Origin: Panagrolaimus kolymaensis
Lineage: Eukaryota; Nematoda; Chromadorea; Rhabditida; Panagrolaimidae
DNA: 64,000 nucleotides
Direction of reading: 5' to 3'
Assembly: GCA_028622995.1 (NCBI GenBank)
Contig: JAJQJQ010000091.1
Span: 184,413 to 248,412 of the forward strand
Position 1 is the stretch's first letter. Each line of letters starts with the position of its first letter. The translations under genes were made by a program, and so were the position numbers. Positions 35,735-45,739 of the stretch are shown here, in pieces. The notes under the pieces were generated by a model. The model saw only the letters and a program-made list of their open reading frames with translations, was not told where the DNA came from and made no database searches.

Positions 35735-36274
35735 AAAGAATTACAGTTAAAATTTAAAAAAAAAATTTCGTGTCGAGAAAACGTGACCTTACTGTGGGTT
35801 GCACTTTTGTTTTAAAATTAAAGATTATTTTCAGTAATAATTCAAAAATTTTTTGTGTTAGTTATCACTTTATTTTAAATATGTTCAACATTTTTCTTTT
35901 CCATATTCTTTTTTGTCGGCGGCATTTTCTTTTTCCAAATTCTTTTTGTTTATATCGGTTGGCTTTGTTTCGTTTTTTCTCTGACCTTTTAACGATTGTA
36001 AAAGGCCATCCTCGCAGACTTTCTCTTTTTACTTCTTTGTCTAAAAATGATGATTAAAAATATCAGCTTTTAGCGCCGGTCATTAGCACATTTCTTTGTT
36101 TATTTTTTTTTTCACTAAAAAATCATCAACTTTTCTTTTTCAAAATCGCCTTTAGCTCTCTCCATTTTGCAGTTTTATTTTGGACGGTTAAAAAACATTA
36201 AACTATAATTTTAAAAGTCCTGAACCATTTTTTTCTTATTTTTTTGTTAGCAAAAATAAAAAATAGAAAAAGAA

Positions 36275-38517
36275 ATGAAACTATTATTTTTATTATTCAT
36301 TGTTGTTCTCGCTTGTCCAGTTGGTGAGCTAACTGAAGAAATAGAAGAAAACCTTCAAACAACAATTTCTCCATCTACCACTACTTTTATACGTTTTTTT
36401 GATGCTATGGTAATTGGTGTTCCTATCTTGGTGGTGTTTTGTATTATTTTTTTTGTGTGCTTCAAGCCTAAAGCTGTTTTTATTCAGCAAAATCAAAATA
36501 TTTTACCGGTTGCTTTTCATTCTCAAGTCGCTTGTATTACTGCCCCAACTGCTAATTTTCGTAAAGTAGGTTAAAAAAAAGTTAAAAAAGTTTGTTAAAT
36601 ATCTCAAATTTATTTTAGCACGTTCGCTCAAATAAAGGATGTCGAGGAAATATGAAAACAGCAACTTTATTGGGAAGAAATAGAAATGATATAAAAATCC
36701 CCGCTATTTTAAAGGCTTTAGTGGATCAATTTGGAATAGCTTTGGATCCTATAAATTTATCAAGAAATGAAAAGAAAAAATTTTCTTACATCAAAAGTTT
36801 GTTTTCATATATTATTTAAAGAATTTTTATTCTTTTTTTTTATAGGTTTACTCTCCAATCTTGATTATGAACAATACTCTCTCGATTTTTTTATCGACGG
36901 AGTTGACCCAGAAATATCGGATGACGAAGAAAATCTTGCAGGGGGTGATAACGATGAGGATTATGTTGAGACTTCTGCTGAACGGGCTGAACGGAGAAGC
37001 CTTGAAAAATTATATATCCCCGAAAAATGGGAAGAAATTTTAAATCATTTTGATAACGACAAATGGAAATTTTCAAGAGTTCAACATAATTACACTCGCC
37101 TAACCCATGTCAATCAAATCCACAGGTACTATTTAACTTTTATCATAAAAATAAAATAAGATTTATTGTTACAGAATGCGTGAATACCTTAAAAAAGAAG
37201 GAAGCATTTTTGAAAAATATCGAAAAATTGAGGAAGCCGTAATCGATGAATTCGAAAGCATGAGAAAAGATTTGGAAGATGTTCACGATCGTGATCTCAT
37301 TGATATTGCATTGAGAGCCGCCGCTGAATTAGGTGCTGAAAACTTTAAAGCAAGTCCATCTTGGCTCAATCGCTTGAAAAAGAAATATCGAATTGTTGGA
37401 CGCAAAATAAATGCGTACGTTACAAAGAAGGAAATGGATAATGTTGAAGCAGTTAAAGAATCAGTGAAAGTTTTTCGAGCTAAAGTCAAACCATTGTTGA
37501 GCAGCACTCCACATGATATGGTAATTCATTTTTCTATTAAAAAAGGAAGGCAAAACAAACATATGTGTTCATAGAGTCAATTTATGGGCTAATTTAATTT
37601 TGATTTTTTTTTATGTATTTGTTTGCTCTACATTAAAAAAATATGGGGTTTAAAAAATTAATATTCTACAATTTCTGCCTTTATTTCATGTGACTCCATT
37701 ATAGGTATTCAATTCTGATCAAACTGGAGTTAAAAAAGAAATGGTTTTCGGACGAACCTTGGCTCATAAAGGATTAAAGAAAGTATATTGCAAAGCGCAA
37801 AAATTAAACGCACTTACTCACTCCTTTACGGTTCAACCAGTGATAAGTGCCTCTGGTAAACTTCAACTTCCTGTCCTTGTTTGTTTTGCCGAACCAATAA
37901 AACCAGCAAAATTTCATCGAGAACTTGAAAAATTTAAAAATTTATATGCTGTTTCATCGACTTCTGGGATGATGAGTTCTGAATTAGCTATCGAATGGTA
38001 CAAAAATGTTTTTAAACCAAATAGTGAAAAGGGATGTGTTTTGCTTGCTGATTCATGGAATGGATGGCAAAAGGCTTTTAATAATGAAGAAGATGATGAA
38101 GAGCATGCAAAAGTTTGTATCATTCCACCAAAAACTACATCAGAACTTCAACCATTGGACGTTTTCTGGAATAGGCAATTTAAATCTTTTTACCGCCTTC
38201 TTTCAAACAAAATGAGAAGAGAACACAAAACATTTGATGTTTCTAATCGCGTTGGAATTGCAACACTTCTTGATCTTACACTTGGACAATTCTCTGCTTC
38301 ACGATTTCATAACCTGGGCAAATTTGCATGGTTTGCTTCTGGGTATCTTGAAGTTGCTCCACCACCCTTTTTAACTCCAGTTGAATTCTGTTTTGATGCC
38401 ATTGAAATTGATAAAAAATGCCACAACTGTAATTCCCGTGCACAAATAAAATGTGCTCATTGTTCCAACTATTTTTGTTTAGAACATTTCGTGTTTGATA
38501 TGCATCGATGCTATTAA
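36275..38517 (+). CDS. Tc5/pogo-type transposase with CENP-B-like HTH and DDD catalytic domain
   Basis: Five exons (36275-36565, 36619-36796, 36846-37125, 37175-37520, 37705-38517) join in phase to give 635 aa. Seen: HTH_Tnp_Tc5/CENP-B DNA-binding motif FKASPSWLNRLKKKYRIVGRK around residue 335; DDE_1 catalytic core with NSDQTGVKKEMVFGRT (first Asp), LLADSWNGWQKAF (second Asp) and PPKTTSELQPLDVFWNRQFKSF (third Asp); and a C-terminal Cys/His cluster CHNCNSRAQIKCAHC with CLEHF. Unusual: the first exon encodes a hydrophobic signal-like start (MKLLFLLFIVVLACPVG) and a second hydrophobic segment (VIGVPILVVFCIIFFVCF), in frame with the transposase. Translation could instead begin at the Met 12 codons into exon 2, or exon 1 could be a separate small gene. 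The frame is intact. Confidence 0.88.
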
Positions 38518-38696
38518 TAAAAAAATATTATATTATTCTTATTATCTAATTTTAATGTTTAATTACCTTGAATAAAATCCAAAAGTTTCTTTAAAAATTT
38601 TTGAAAAACAGATTCAAATCGAAAAAATATTAAAAAAAATTATTTTGAATTACTACTGAAAATAATCTTTAATTTTGTTAAACTTTTGTTTTGAAA

Positions 38697-39038
38697 TAAA
38701 GTGAAATAATTAACACAAAAAAAATTAATTGAGAAATGTCAAATAACAAAAGTAAAAAAAGTCAAAAATGAATTTTTGAACCTACAGGCTTCGAACTTGA
38801 AACCTTCGGATCAAAGGCAAAAGCAATAACCATTGCGCCATAAAGTCAACAAATCATTGTTTGCCAAAAGAGCTTATAAGGAAAGTGGCATTTTAATTCA
38901 AACTTTATAGTTAAAAATTTTCAAACATTTGAATCGGTGGGGAAAAGTTACTCCGGCTCCAACTATAAAAATACAGGATCTATCATTTAATAGAGGAACG
39001 TTAAGCGACACGAAGTTACATGTCTGGTAGGTCCCTTG
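38697..39038 (-). repeat. Right terminal inverted repeat of the Tc5-like element
   Basis: 342 bp, the inverted copy of 34754-35095, ending GGTCCCTTG. It carries the mirror copy of the tRNA-like sequence at 38778-38847. Confidence 0.9.
38778..38847 (-). other. tRNA-like sequence in the right terminal repeat
   Basis: Mirror copy of 34945-35014. One base near the acceptor-like 3' strand differs (TAGGTTC instead of TAGGGTC), replacing one G-U pair. Confidence 0.35.
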
Positions 39039-39181
39039 TGAGTTGATTCATTTTTTTGTGTAATAAACTGATTTGCTTGAAAAAAAAGAAAAACTTTATG
39101 TAATTGAAAATCAACAAAAACACAACTATCAATTAATACAGACAGACTAAACATAAACAATTTCAAAAGGAATTATAAACA

Positions 39182-39382
39182 TCATCGTCTTTCTGCTTGA
39201 AGACGTTTAGTATACATAAAATCATCCATTTCACTATGCAAGCGTCTATCTGCTCCTTGGCTCAAATATCTAACCTTTTTAGCGATTTTGTAAGTAGCAT
39301 AAGTTGACACTCCAATAATACTTATTATACAGATAGTTTTAAAATGTTTGACTGCATTTTCCATTAAACGACGAGACACCAT
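39182..39382 (-). CDS. Small single-pass membrane protein, 66 aa
   Basis: Single-exon frame MVSRRLMENAVKHF..., with one hydrophobic segment (TICIISIIGVSTYATYKIA) flanked by basic residues, then a charged tail ending TKRLQAERR. Size, basic flanks and lack of a cleavable signal would suit a small mitochondrial or ER membrane protein, but I do not recognise the family. It is on the same strand as tgs-1. Without the intervening transposon its stop would lie only about 165 bp from the tgs-1 start, so the two may form an operon-like pair. Confidence 0.55.
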   Translation of the reverse strand: MVSRRLMENAVKHFKTICIISIIGVSTYATYKIAKKVRYLSQGADRRLHSEMDDFMYTKRLQAERR

Positions 39383-39880
39383 TTTGTAAAAATATGCTAA
39401 AATGAAAGATTTTTGTTAGTAAACAGTAGCTATTGTAATCAGCGTGAAACAATTTTATATATCATACAAAAGCTCGGTAATAATTTTGCTTCGTTAATTA
39501 AGAACTGAAACAAGAATAAAAAAAAAGGCGTCCGCATAATAACTTTTAAAGTTTAGATAGATTGTGATATCAGAGAGAAGTGATCGATAACTTCCTATCA
39601 AAGCTTTTTGAAGAAGAAAAAATATCTTTTATTTTTGGTAAATATGATTTAATTGAAGAAAATCAAGCTCACTTTTCCTTATAAATTCGCTCAATTCTCC
39701 AACCTTGCAGACTAGCCAAACAATGCTTACTTGCTTTCGCAGTAAGATTTTTTTCTCATTATCACAAATACACATATTTTTTATTATTATTTATTAAACA
39801 ATAGTTTTGGTTATAAAAAACGTAAAAAGATACACAAAAAAGAACTTTAACAAGAAAACAATATAATATTTCAAGGAATG
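39383..39880. other. Intergenic gap, nothing recognised
   Basis: AT-rich sequence between the MATH-BTB stop at 39881 and the small membrane-protein start at 39382. No open frame or repeat was found. Confidence 0.4.
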
Positions 39881-40881
39881 TTATATAACATATTGACATT
39901 TTGATGCAAGTTGTTTTTGAAGAATGTCACATTTTTCCATTATTAAAGAAGCATTATATTTGGTTGCCAAACAAGTAAACTTTTTGAGATTTGTTGGTAA
40001 AACTTGCTTAGCAAGTCTTGATTCACATGATTCCTAAAAAATCATGGTAAGATTAGAAACAAAAAAGAAGATGAAAGAAATACTTTTAATTCCACCATTT
40101 GTAGCGCATCAGCTAAGATCAGAGCTTCACGTTCATATCCATTCAATCTGCCAAAGGATTTTTCTTGGAAATATTCGACAAACTTTTTTATTATTGCTAA
40201 AGAAACAGGAGGAAGAAGTTTGATAAATGATGAATCATTATTGAAGTCGTTTTTGAAGATTTCAGAATGTTGAGTAATGATATTACAATCCAACTAAAAT
40301 ACACTAATTCATTAAAATGAACAAAAGGAAAGAGAACTTACTGCTAATTTATTATTACCATATTCAAAGTAACATTCAGCTTTTCCATCGTCCATTTTAG
40401 TTTCTTCTTTTGGAATCCAAACAAGTCGAGGAATAGGTTCAGCATTAAATCCAATGATGCACCAAATTTGAATACATTCATCATTTACAAAGCCTTGATT
40501 TCGATCAACCAAATCATCTATTTTGATGAAACTTTTCCAACCAAAAGGATAGGAATCAGGTTGGAAACTCCACTCAACAGCTAAAAAAAGCCATTATTAA
40601 AATTTACATTTTTAATCAATTATTAACTAACCTTGACCATAATTTTTTTTGGGTTGGCTATTAAGAATTGTTACAGATAATTTGGTTTGAAAACTTGTAT
40701 CATTTGAATCACAGATGACAAAGACAGAGAAGTAATGACGCTTGCGTGAACCACTTGGATAAATTTTGAGTCGAAATTTGGCTTCTGGATGAGAAGGTGA
40801 AGCAAATTGCGGTGAAATCAGATGACTTTTGAAAAATTGGTTGACAGGAATCGTCCATAGATAAGACATCCAACGAAACAT
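39881..40881 (-). CDS. MATH-BTB domain protein (BATH/speckle-type)
   Basis: Four exons (40881-40632, 40580-40342, 40293-40084, 40033-39881) give 283 aa. Known: MATH-BTB proteins are substrate adaptors of Cullin-3 ubiquitin ligases and form a large nematode family. Seen: a MATH-type fold in the first 155 residues (FRWMSYLWTIP start, SPSHPEAKFRLKIYPSG, HYFSVFVICDSND, WSFQPDSYPFGWKSFIKIDDL, FVNDECIQIWC). A shortened BTB part follows, with EIFKNDF, YFQEKSFGRLNGYEREALILADALQMVELKESCE and a terminal helix region. The usual D-V-x-F-V start of BTB is not evident, so the BTB half may be degenerate. Confidence 0.75.
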
Positions 40882-41100
40882 CTGAAAAATAATAAACAGT
40901 AATCAAAAGAGCAGGCATTTTTTAGGTTAAAAAAACGACAGAATTTTATAAATATCATTTTAAAAGTAAAACCATAAAATTATTAGTTACTGGAAATGGA
41001 GAATACACGTAGTATTCGCAAATATTATTGAAGGTGCAAACAAAATAGTAAATACACAAAAGTTGAAGATGAAACAGACTTTCTCGTTTTTCGATATCGG

Positions 41101-41339
41101 ACACACGTGGGCACGGGGTGCGATTGGGTGCGATTATCGCACCATGCTTCGTGCTCCGTGCCACTATTTTTGGAGCTTCGTGCCTCAAAATTTCAAAAAT
41201 CTAATAGAAAAAAAATTTCGATGTGGTAAGAATGAAATTTTCCTAAATTATTTTTTTTTAAAATCAACACGGTGGACCCTTTGGTATTGCTTGCTTCGTG
41301 CCCGAAAAATTTTTTTGTCGCACCCACCTGCCCACGTGT
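41101..41339. mobile_element. hAT-like MITE, 239 bp, with 8-bp target duplication
   Basis: Direct repeats GATATCGG at 41093-41100 and 41340-41347 flank an element. Its ends read ACACACGTGGGCACGGGG at the left and CACCTGCCCACGTGT at the right (inverted, offset by two bases). An 8-bp duplication is typical of hAT elements. Three copies of a GCTTCGTGC-type motif lie inside (near 41145, 41178 and 41293), resembling subterminal transposase-binding repeats. There is no coding capacity. Base composition is clearly richer in G+C than the surroundings. Confidence 0.8.
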
Positions 41340-41347
41340 GATATCGG

Positions 41348-42088
41348 ATGATGGATTTCATGGAGGTGTAATAGCTGCTCGGCAATCTTTCGTTTCAAAA
41401 CAACGAAACTTGAACAATGCAATTCAAAAAGACGCAAACGTTCCAATAATTTTTTAGGGAATCTTTCGATGTTTCTGTTATTCTTTTTTATTGCTTTTTT
41501 TCCAAATATTAGATTAAATTTTTTTGAAACATATGTACTTGCAATTATTTTGTAATGTTTAGTATAATCTGCTCTAATTTAAGGAAACCATTATACAAAA
41601 GATTTTACCAATGAATCACACAAAAATAAAGTTTTAAAAAGCCTAATCAAAAACTGAAATAAGAATTGAGACAACTAAACGTTGAATTGAATTTTGTCAC
41701 ATTTTTAATTGCCTTTTTTTAAATCGTGTCTTGTTTGCGAGACTCATAATTAGAGATTTTGTGGTGTTTAAATTTCTTTGAACATCCTCCATTTTTTGTT
41801 GTTGCATATTTCAAAATTTTATTTGTTTGCTATAAAAAAATCTTAGCAACATTGTTTCTTACTATTTTGTACCAACATAATAGCCACCAAAAATATATTT
41901 GTTTCCAATAGTCAAAAATAGTTTAAACCTCGTTCTTGTATTTACAACAACAAAATGAAAGAATCCTAAAATAATAAGAAAATAACTATTTTAAATAAGT
42001 CACATGATGACTTTTGTTAAACAATGAGATCGATTAAAAGAGGAAACAAACACAAAAATAAATTTGAGTGAGAGAAAAAAGAAGTATT
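41348..42088. other. Intergenic gap, nothing recognised
   Basis: AT-rich sequence between the MITE and the stop of the LDLa gene. It includes the putative 3' UTR of that minus-strand gene. No coding signal was seen. Confidence 0.4.
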
Positions 42089-45000
42089 TTAGAGTTCTGA
42101 TTTAGGCTGTTCACGACCCATAACATTATCCACCAAAAGTAAAACTGCATGAGATAATGTTTTAAGCTGATCATCTATCTGCAAATTTTTTATTTAGAAA
42201 CTTACACATTAAATAAAAGCTTTGCATAATAGGGTAAATGTTTGTACATAATAACTACATCCCCATGTTATTCAAGAACAACTTACAGGGGTATAAAACA
42301 TGCACATTTTAACATCTTCATCTTCATTCTCTGGGCAATCCACTATATGATTACACAATTGTTCACGCGTAATGCAAACACTATAACCATTGGAATTTTT
42401 ACTTGGACAAAGAAATTGGGTTTTTCCATGAACGGTTGGACAACCTGAAATTGCACGTATAAAAACTTTCTCCCTTTTTAGTAAAAGATTAAAATCCAAA
42501 AAACCCAATCAAAAAAAACACTTGAGAGAAACCAAATAAAAGGAATGTAGTGAGTCCATGAATTCAAAAATAATGTATCGGATAGTACTGTTTTATTTTT
42601 ATTTTTTTTTGCAAGTAAACTTTTCAAACAATAAAAGTTACATTTTGAAAAATGCGACAAGTAGTTTCTCATTTTTATTTCTTCTTTCTTTTTTGTTTCG
42701 AAGAAAAATAAAGGACTTGTCAATCACGGGGTTTGAAAGTGGCATTTCAAGTGCTGGTTGTGTTTGTGGTGGTTGAAGAAGCCAAAGGCCATACATTATT
42801 TTAAAGGGTAGCAATACTTCTTCTTCCTTACTTTTTTTTATAATATTGTATCTTAATTTAGCACTTTTATGAACCTGTTTTTATTTAATTTCTTTGACAA
42901 TTTCATTTCTAAGAATACCAAAAAGGCGCCGAATCCAAAAAAAAGTTTAAAAAAATTAAAATCAAATTAACTAAAGTTTTGTTTTGTTACTATGGCGGGG
43001 CCAAAAATCATTTAGCGCAAAGACCAGTCTCTCATTTTCCTAACTAATAGTTATTATAAATAAATTAAAGAAAGAACAAACCTTTACGCCTTCTTCGAGA
43101 ATGGGAATGTCGAAGACTTCTACGACCCCTCAATGGCATTGATAATGCCAGCGCCGTCGGCGTCGAAGTTGCAGAGGGTGTAGAACTTTGCAAAGAATTA
43201 TCAAATGGCGTCATACTTGAAGGAGAAGAAGCTTTTGTTATAGTGTCAAGAGATTCATCTTTGATATTCGGGTCCTAAAAAATTGATAGTTTTGCTGACA
43301 CTTTTAAACTCAAATGTTCGAATCTTTTTTTGCTCATTTTTTAAAGGATAAATTTTTTTTTTATTGTTTTTGGTTTTCATCATTTTTGAGTAAAGAAGAG
43401 GAGCTCCAACAGAGATTTAATAGATTACAAAAGGAAAAGAAAAATATTTTTGGATAAAATATTTAAGTCATTTAATTTGCATAAAACATTTAACCCTCAT
43501 TTTTTTCTCCGAGAATTCTTTCTTTTCTTGTGTTTACTCTTTCTCCATCTTTTTTTAGTTCCCATTTTAATTTGTTTTTGATTGAATTGATACATACATA
43601 CGCACAAACAACACAGAAGAAGAAAAAAAAATGGGAAAAGAAGAGAGAGAAAAGTTTATCGGGTGTATAATAGACAAAAATTGGTGTCAGATTATCACTA
43701 ACTAACTAACTAAAAAAAATGGTATACATGGATGGAGCAATCAACAAAGAAGCATCATCGCTGCAGTAAAAAAATGCTCGTGGCTGTTTATTTCTTCCAT
43801 TTTTTTCCCCTATATCAATGTGAAATAAAAATTGCGCCTTATTTAAAACATTATAAAAAAAATACTTTTTTCTTTTTATTTTATTTTTTTCTCAGATTCA
43901 GTTTAATCAAGAACAGCCAGCGGCAGACGCATCAGCAGCAACAATAATCGACTTTTAAATATTCAATGAAAAGAAAAAGAAAAAACTTGTTTGTTGATAG
44001 CTTTTTTTAGGTAGCTTCATAAAGCATTCATTCAAACATTGAAAAAAAGTTCCAAAATTAAAAAAATAAATTATGGGCAAAAGTGAATCCCTAATTTAGC
44101 GACCTTTAATGTGAAAAACCACATTTTTCTCTCCCCTATTTTTTTTTTTCTCTTCTTTCCATCTTTGTTTATTACAACACCACATTGACAAAAAAAAATA
44201 AGTAGTCAAACATATTTAATTATAAACATGTTGTGATTTTATAAGCCATTTGTCCTTTTTTACTTAGTTTAAAAAAATTAATTAAAAGAATAAAAACACG
44301 AACCTCATCACCATCAAGATCCAAGTCATCATCAAATAAATCTTCTTCTGAATCAGAAAATGATGAAGTTGATGGTAGGCCTATTCTCAAGCGAAGTATC
44401 CTTTCAACTGATTCATCGCGAATTTTTTCAATCATTCTGAAATAATTTTTTATTAATAAATGGTTTAAAGATTGTTGTTAAAACGAGGAAGGAAGGAAAA
44501 AAAATTTGAAAAACAATTACATATGCGTTGAAAACATAATTCAAGGTTCTTTTCTTTCATTTTTTATTTAAAAAAAACAGTGGAAAATAGTAATTTATCT
44601 TTTCAAAATCAAAAGAAAAGAAGAAGGAAGGAAAGGTAAAAAAACTACATTAGTTAGAATTATTTCCGTTGTTTTTGATTGTAGACGGTTTATAAAATAT
44701 AATAATAGCAAAAAGAAATAATGGAGTGGTCATGAAAAAAAACTGTCGAATGAATTGCTTTATCAAATTTTCAGGTTAGTTGATGATTGCTTAAGACAAT
44801 GCGGGTTTGAAGTATGCAAAGATCATGCTATTATTACATTGCATGTCCTTTAATTAATAAAAAAATGCGTTGGTTTTTAAAACATTAGCTCATCATTTTT
44901 GGATCCACAAAAACGTTTATTGTTAATCTTCAAAGCAAAATAATCTAACTTTTAGATCATTTTTAATCGAAAGAAAACAATTTTTTCACTAAATTTTTGA

Positions 45001-45291
45001 AAAAGTGGTAACGAGTGTAAAGATTTGTTTAAGAATAATAAAAGAATGTAATAAAACTTTAAGAAAAAATAAAAGAGTAAAAAACGCAAAAACAAATACT
45101 TACTTTGCGGTTGTTGTTGCTTTTTGATCTTTTAAATTCAAAGATTCAAGCGGTTTATCTTCGCTTGATTCCTTTGATAATGATGATCCCAAAATAGCTG
45201 GAATCAATGCAGTAAAAAATATTAAATAATAAATTGAGTAAAAGCTGCTGCTAAATAGAAGCAAGCGTCGCGCTCGATTGGCACGACGCAT
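42089..45291 (-). CDS. Secreted or membrane-anchored LDLa-domain protein (HEN-1/Jeb-like architecture suggested)
   Basis: Five exons (45291-45104, 44436-44304, 43274-43082, 42444-42287, 42178-42089) give 253 aa. Seen: a basic start then a hydrophobic stretch (YSIYYLIFFTALIPAILGS) acting as signal or anchor; an acidic Asp/Glu patch (SEEDLFDDDLDLDGDE); a Ser/Thr-rich spacer; a polybasic run (SRRRRK); and directly after it one LDL-receptor class A module. The module has six cysteines (GCPTVHG, FLCPS, YSVCIT, QLCNH, VDCPENEDED, KMC) and the calcium-binding acidic cluster. A 34-residue tail follows. A single LDLa after a basic cleavage site near the C-terminus resembles HEN-1/Jelly belly ligands, but this is inference from architecture. 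Introns 1 and 2 are 0.67 and 1.0 kb, unlike the short introns of neighbours. Confidence 0.75.
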
Positions 45292-45739
45292 AGCCCTTTA
45301 ATTGGCAAAAAAAAGAATTCGAGTTCGGGAGCCACCCTGAAAAGACAGACGATGCATTCGCAGATAATATGAATAAACGCGTGCAAACACTTTTTTGATT
45401 TTTAGATTGAAATGCAACAAATTTTTTCCTTTCGTCTTTCCTCTTATTCTATCTATTCTTTAGGGTATGTATTATATTGATGAGCTTCGCAGTTTTCTCA
45501 AACAACTCCGCCTTTTTTCTTCTTCTTCAAAATAAATATGGAAAAAGGCGAAATAAAAGAAAAATATAGTTTTTGTCCACATAGTTTAGATTTATAAAAA
45601 TAATAAAGTATTTATTTTCGCTTTTAAAGTTAATAACATATTACATATAAATTAAATAAATAAATATTCATAATTTAAAAATAGGCACAATCGATCACAA
45701 GAAGATGAATAAAAAATTGCATTTATTAATGTTAACATA
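45292..45739. other. Intergenic gap between agef-1 and the LDLa gene
   Basis: 448 bp, AT-rich, with the 3' UTR of agef-1 on the right and presumed promoter of the LDLa gene on the left. No recognised motif. Confidence 0.4.

Larger units (their letters stand above)
34754..39038 (+). mobile_element. Tc5-like DNA transposon, apparently complete, 4285 bp
   Basis: Ends begin CAAGGGACCTACCAGACATG and are inverted copies. Terminal inverted repeats are 342 bp each (34754-35095 and 38697-39038) and almost identical (a G/T difference near 35011 against 38780 was noticed). They are flanked by TGA duplications within CTNAG. The CAAGGG ends and TNA duplications are the established features of the Tc4/Tc5 group. 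Inside lie a long palindrome (35183-35734), a five-exon gene for a Tc5/pogo-type transposase with no stop or frameshift, and tRNA-like sequences within both repeats. High repeat identity and an intact frame suggest recent insertion and possible autonomy. Confidence 0.93.

Noticed and set aside
36767..37159. Frame MKRKNFLTSK... as an independent protein start in the transposon
   Set aside because: It reads exon 2 in a different frame and crosses an intron; the phase-consistent splice model at 36796/36846 explains the following exon.
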